Made by a program: the position numbers and the translations under genes
Part shown: piece by piece, positions 13,764 through 14,394 of the stretch
Numbering within the stretch: position 1 is the stretch's first letter
Layout of the letters: each line of letters opens with the position of its first letter
NCBI GenBank assembly: GCA_937958735.1
Contig: CALGNG010000102.1
Coordinates: forward strand, 1-14,394
From: an uncultured Aquimarina sp.
GTDB taxonomy: Bacteria > Bacteroidota > Bacteroidia > Flavobacteriales > Flavobacteriaceae
DNA length: 14,394 nucleotides
Reading direction: 5' to 3'
Notes under the pieces: generated by a model
Told to the model about the DNA's origin: nothing
What the model saw: the letters and a program-made list of their open reading frames with translations, nothing else
The model's database searches: none

Positions 13764-14339
13764 TTAAAATTCTAAATCTACTACTAGATCAAATTCGTCA
13801 TAAATAGCTTTGTCTGCTAAACCTTTAAAGAAGTTTGCAGAAGCATATTGAACTCCAAATTCTGTACGATCTATTTTTAAAGAGGCCGTGGCTTTAGTCC
13901 CATAAATAGAAATATCAAAAGTTACAGGGTTGGTTTTGTCTTTAATTTTTAAATCTGCTTTTACGGTATAAGAATTTTTTCCTTTAGGAGTTACCTTTTT
14001 AAATACAATATTAGCTTCTGGGTAAGCGGTGGTGTCAAAAAAATCGGCAGATTTTAAATGGCCTTCTAATTTACCTTTCCCTTTATCGGCAGTAATATCG
14101 GTAACATTTATTGTAGACATGGCTACAGTAAATTCTCCACCATTTAATTGGTCTCCGTTAAAAGAAAGAGAGCCTGATTTTAAATCTATTGTTCCAGTGT
14201 GGGAACCCGTTACCTTATATGCTTTCCAAACTACTTTACTTTGGGAAACTTTTACATCTTTCTTGGTGCCTACTACAGTAAAGGAAAAAGCTAAAAGTGC
14301 CATTAGAGCTAATCCTATATTTTTAATTGAATTTTTCAT
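13764..14339 (-). CDS. YceI-family secreted lipocalin-like protein
   Basis: A 191-residue protein with a signal peptide (about 1-24: KN...K, hydrophobic core LALMALLAFSFTVV) and a YceI domain (30-191). Family landmarks are SKVVWKAYKVTGSHTGTI (34-51), GHLKSADFFDTTAYPEA (93-109) and the closing DRTEFGVQY (157-165). YceI proteins form a lipocalin-like barrel that can bind long isoprenoid or amide lipids; they are periplasmic and often linked to isoprenoid quinone or stress pathways. No cytochrome b561 partner, common for YceI in proteobacteria, is seen within the window. It appears to be transcribed alone, with a candidate promoter directly upstream. The specific ligand is unknown. Confidence 0.93.
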   Translation of the reverse strand: MKNSIKNIGLALMALLAFSFTVVGTKKDVKVSQSKVVWKAYKVTGSHTGTIDLKSGSLSFNGDQLNGGEFTVAMSTINVTDITADKGKGKLEGHLKSADFFDTTAYPEANIVFKKVTPKGKNSYTVKADLKIKDKTNPVTFDISIYGTKATASLKIDRTEFGVQYASANFFKGLADKAIYDEFDLVVDLEF

Positions 14340-14363
14340 ATTGTTATTATTTTAAGTATGTTT

Positions 14364-14394
14364 CAAAATTCGTGAGATAGAGTCGGTTTTAAAA
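14364..14394 (-). promoter_or_regulatory. Candidate promoter of the YceI gene
   Basis: On the minus strand GAATTTTG (14371-14364) matches TAnnTTTG with one mismatch, and a TTTA (14393-14390) lies 18 nt upstream. Start would fall near 14361, giving a leader of about 22 nt, similar to the leaders inferred for ileS and the DUF3127 gene. The upstream box touches the window edge. Confidence 0.35.

Noticed and set aside
14029..14355. 108-codon plus-strand frame opposite the YceI gene
   Set aside because: Antisense shadow of a gene with a signal peptide and family motifs on the minus strand.

Overview
The window looks like chromosomal core sequence from a member of the Bacteroidota, most likely family Flavobacteriaceae. 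Three things suggest this: AT-rich DNA with genes lacking Shine-Dalgarno sites, promoter boxes that fit the Bacteroidota pattern TAnnTTTG (clearest at 12556-12563), and gene neighbourhoods typical of flavobacteria (ileS followed by a zinc-less DksA-like gene; rnpA followed by an S41 peptidase; a DUF3127 protein). I saw no insertion sequence, CRISPR array, tRNA or rRNA.

Layout. Positions 1-87 hold the 3' end of an unidentified membrane-protein gene on the plus strand. It converges on a YafV-like omega-amidase (101-871, minus). A divergent spacer with a 12-bp palindrome leads to a plus-strand pair: an LpxH-like metallophosphoesterase and a GT-B glycosyltransferase, 2 nt apart and probably co-transcribed for an envelope glycolipid. 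Next is ileS (3011-6415, 1134 aa), an eukaryote-like IleRS whose class I HIGH motif reads GIHH, followed 6 nt later by a DksA/TraR-family regulator that has lost three of four zinc cysteines. A strong terminator ends this unit. The 282-nt gap 6806-7087 holds that terminator, a 20-bp perfect palindrome and a second hairpin terminator serving the minus strand; I see no gene in it.

The minus-strand pair 8717-7088 encodes a membrane-anchored OmpA-family protein with two OmpA-like domains (the first degenerate) and a membrane-anchored coiled-coil protein ending in an H3TH/helix-hairpin-helix domain. This is the least understood module here. A second minus-strand operon runs rnpA - S41 C-terminal processing peptidase - ALDH7-type aldehyde dehydrogenase and ends at a hairpin at 8821-8845. 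rnpA is divergent from a DUF3127 OB-fold protein whose C-terminal tip mimics that of SSB. A cytosolic ankyrin-repeat protein and a convergent secreted YceI-family protein close the window, with bidirectional hairpin terminators at 13041-13079 and 13712-13742.

Most genes are housekeeping. The points most worth a second look are the swapped HIGH motif of IleRS (linked in the literature to mupirocin hyper-resistance in IleRS2), the OmpA/H3TH pair as a possible envelope-to-nucleic-acid link, the SSB-like tail of the DUF3127 protein, and a promoter box so close to the rnpA start that the transcript would be nearly leaderless.
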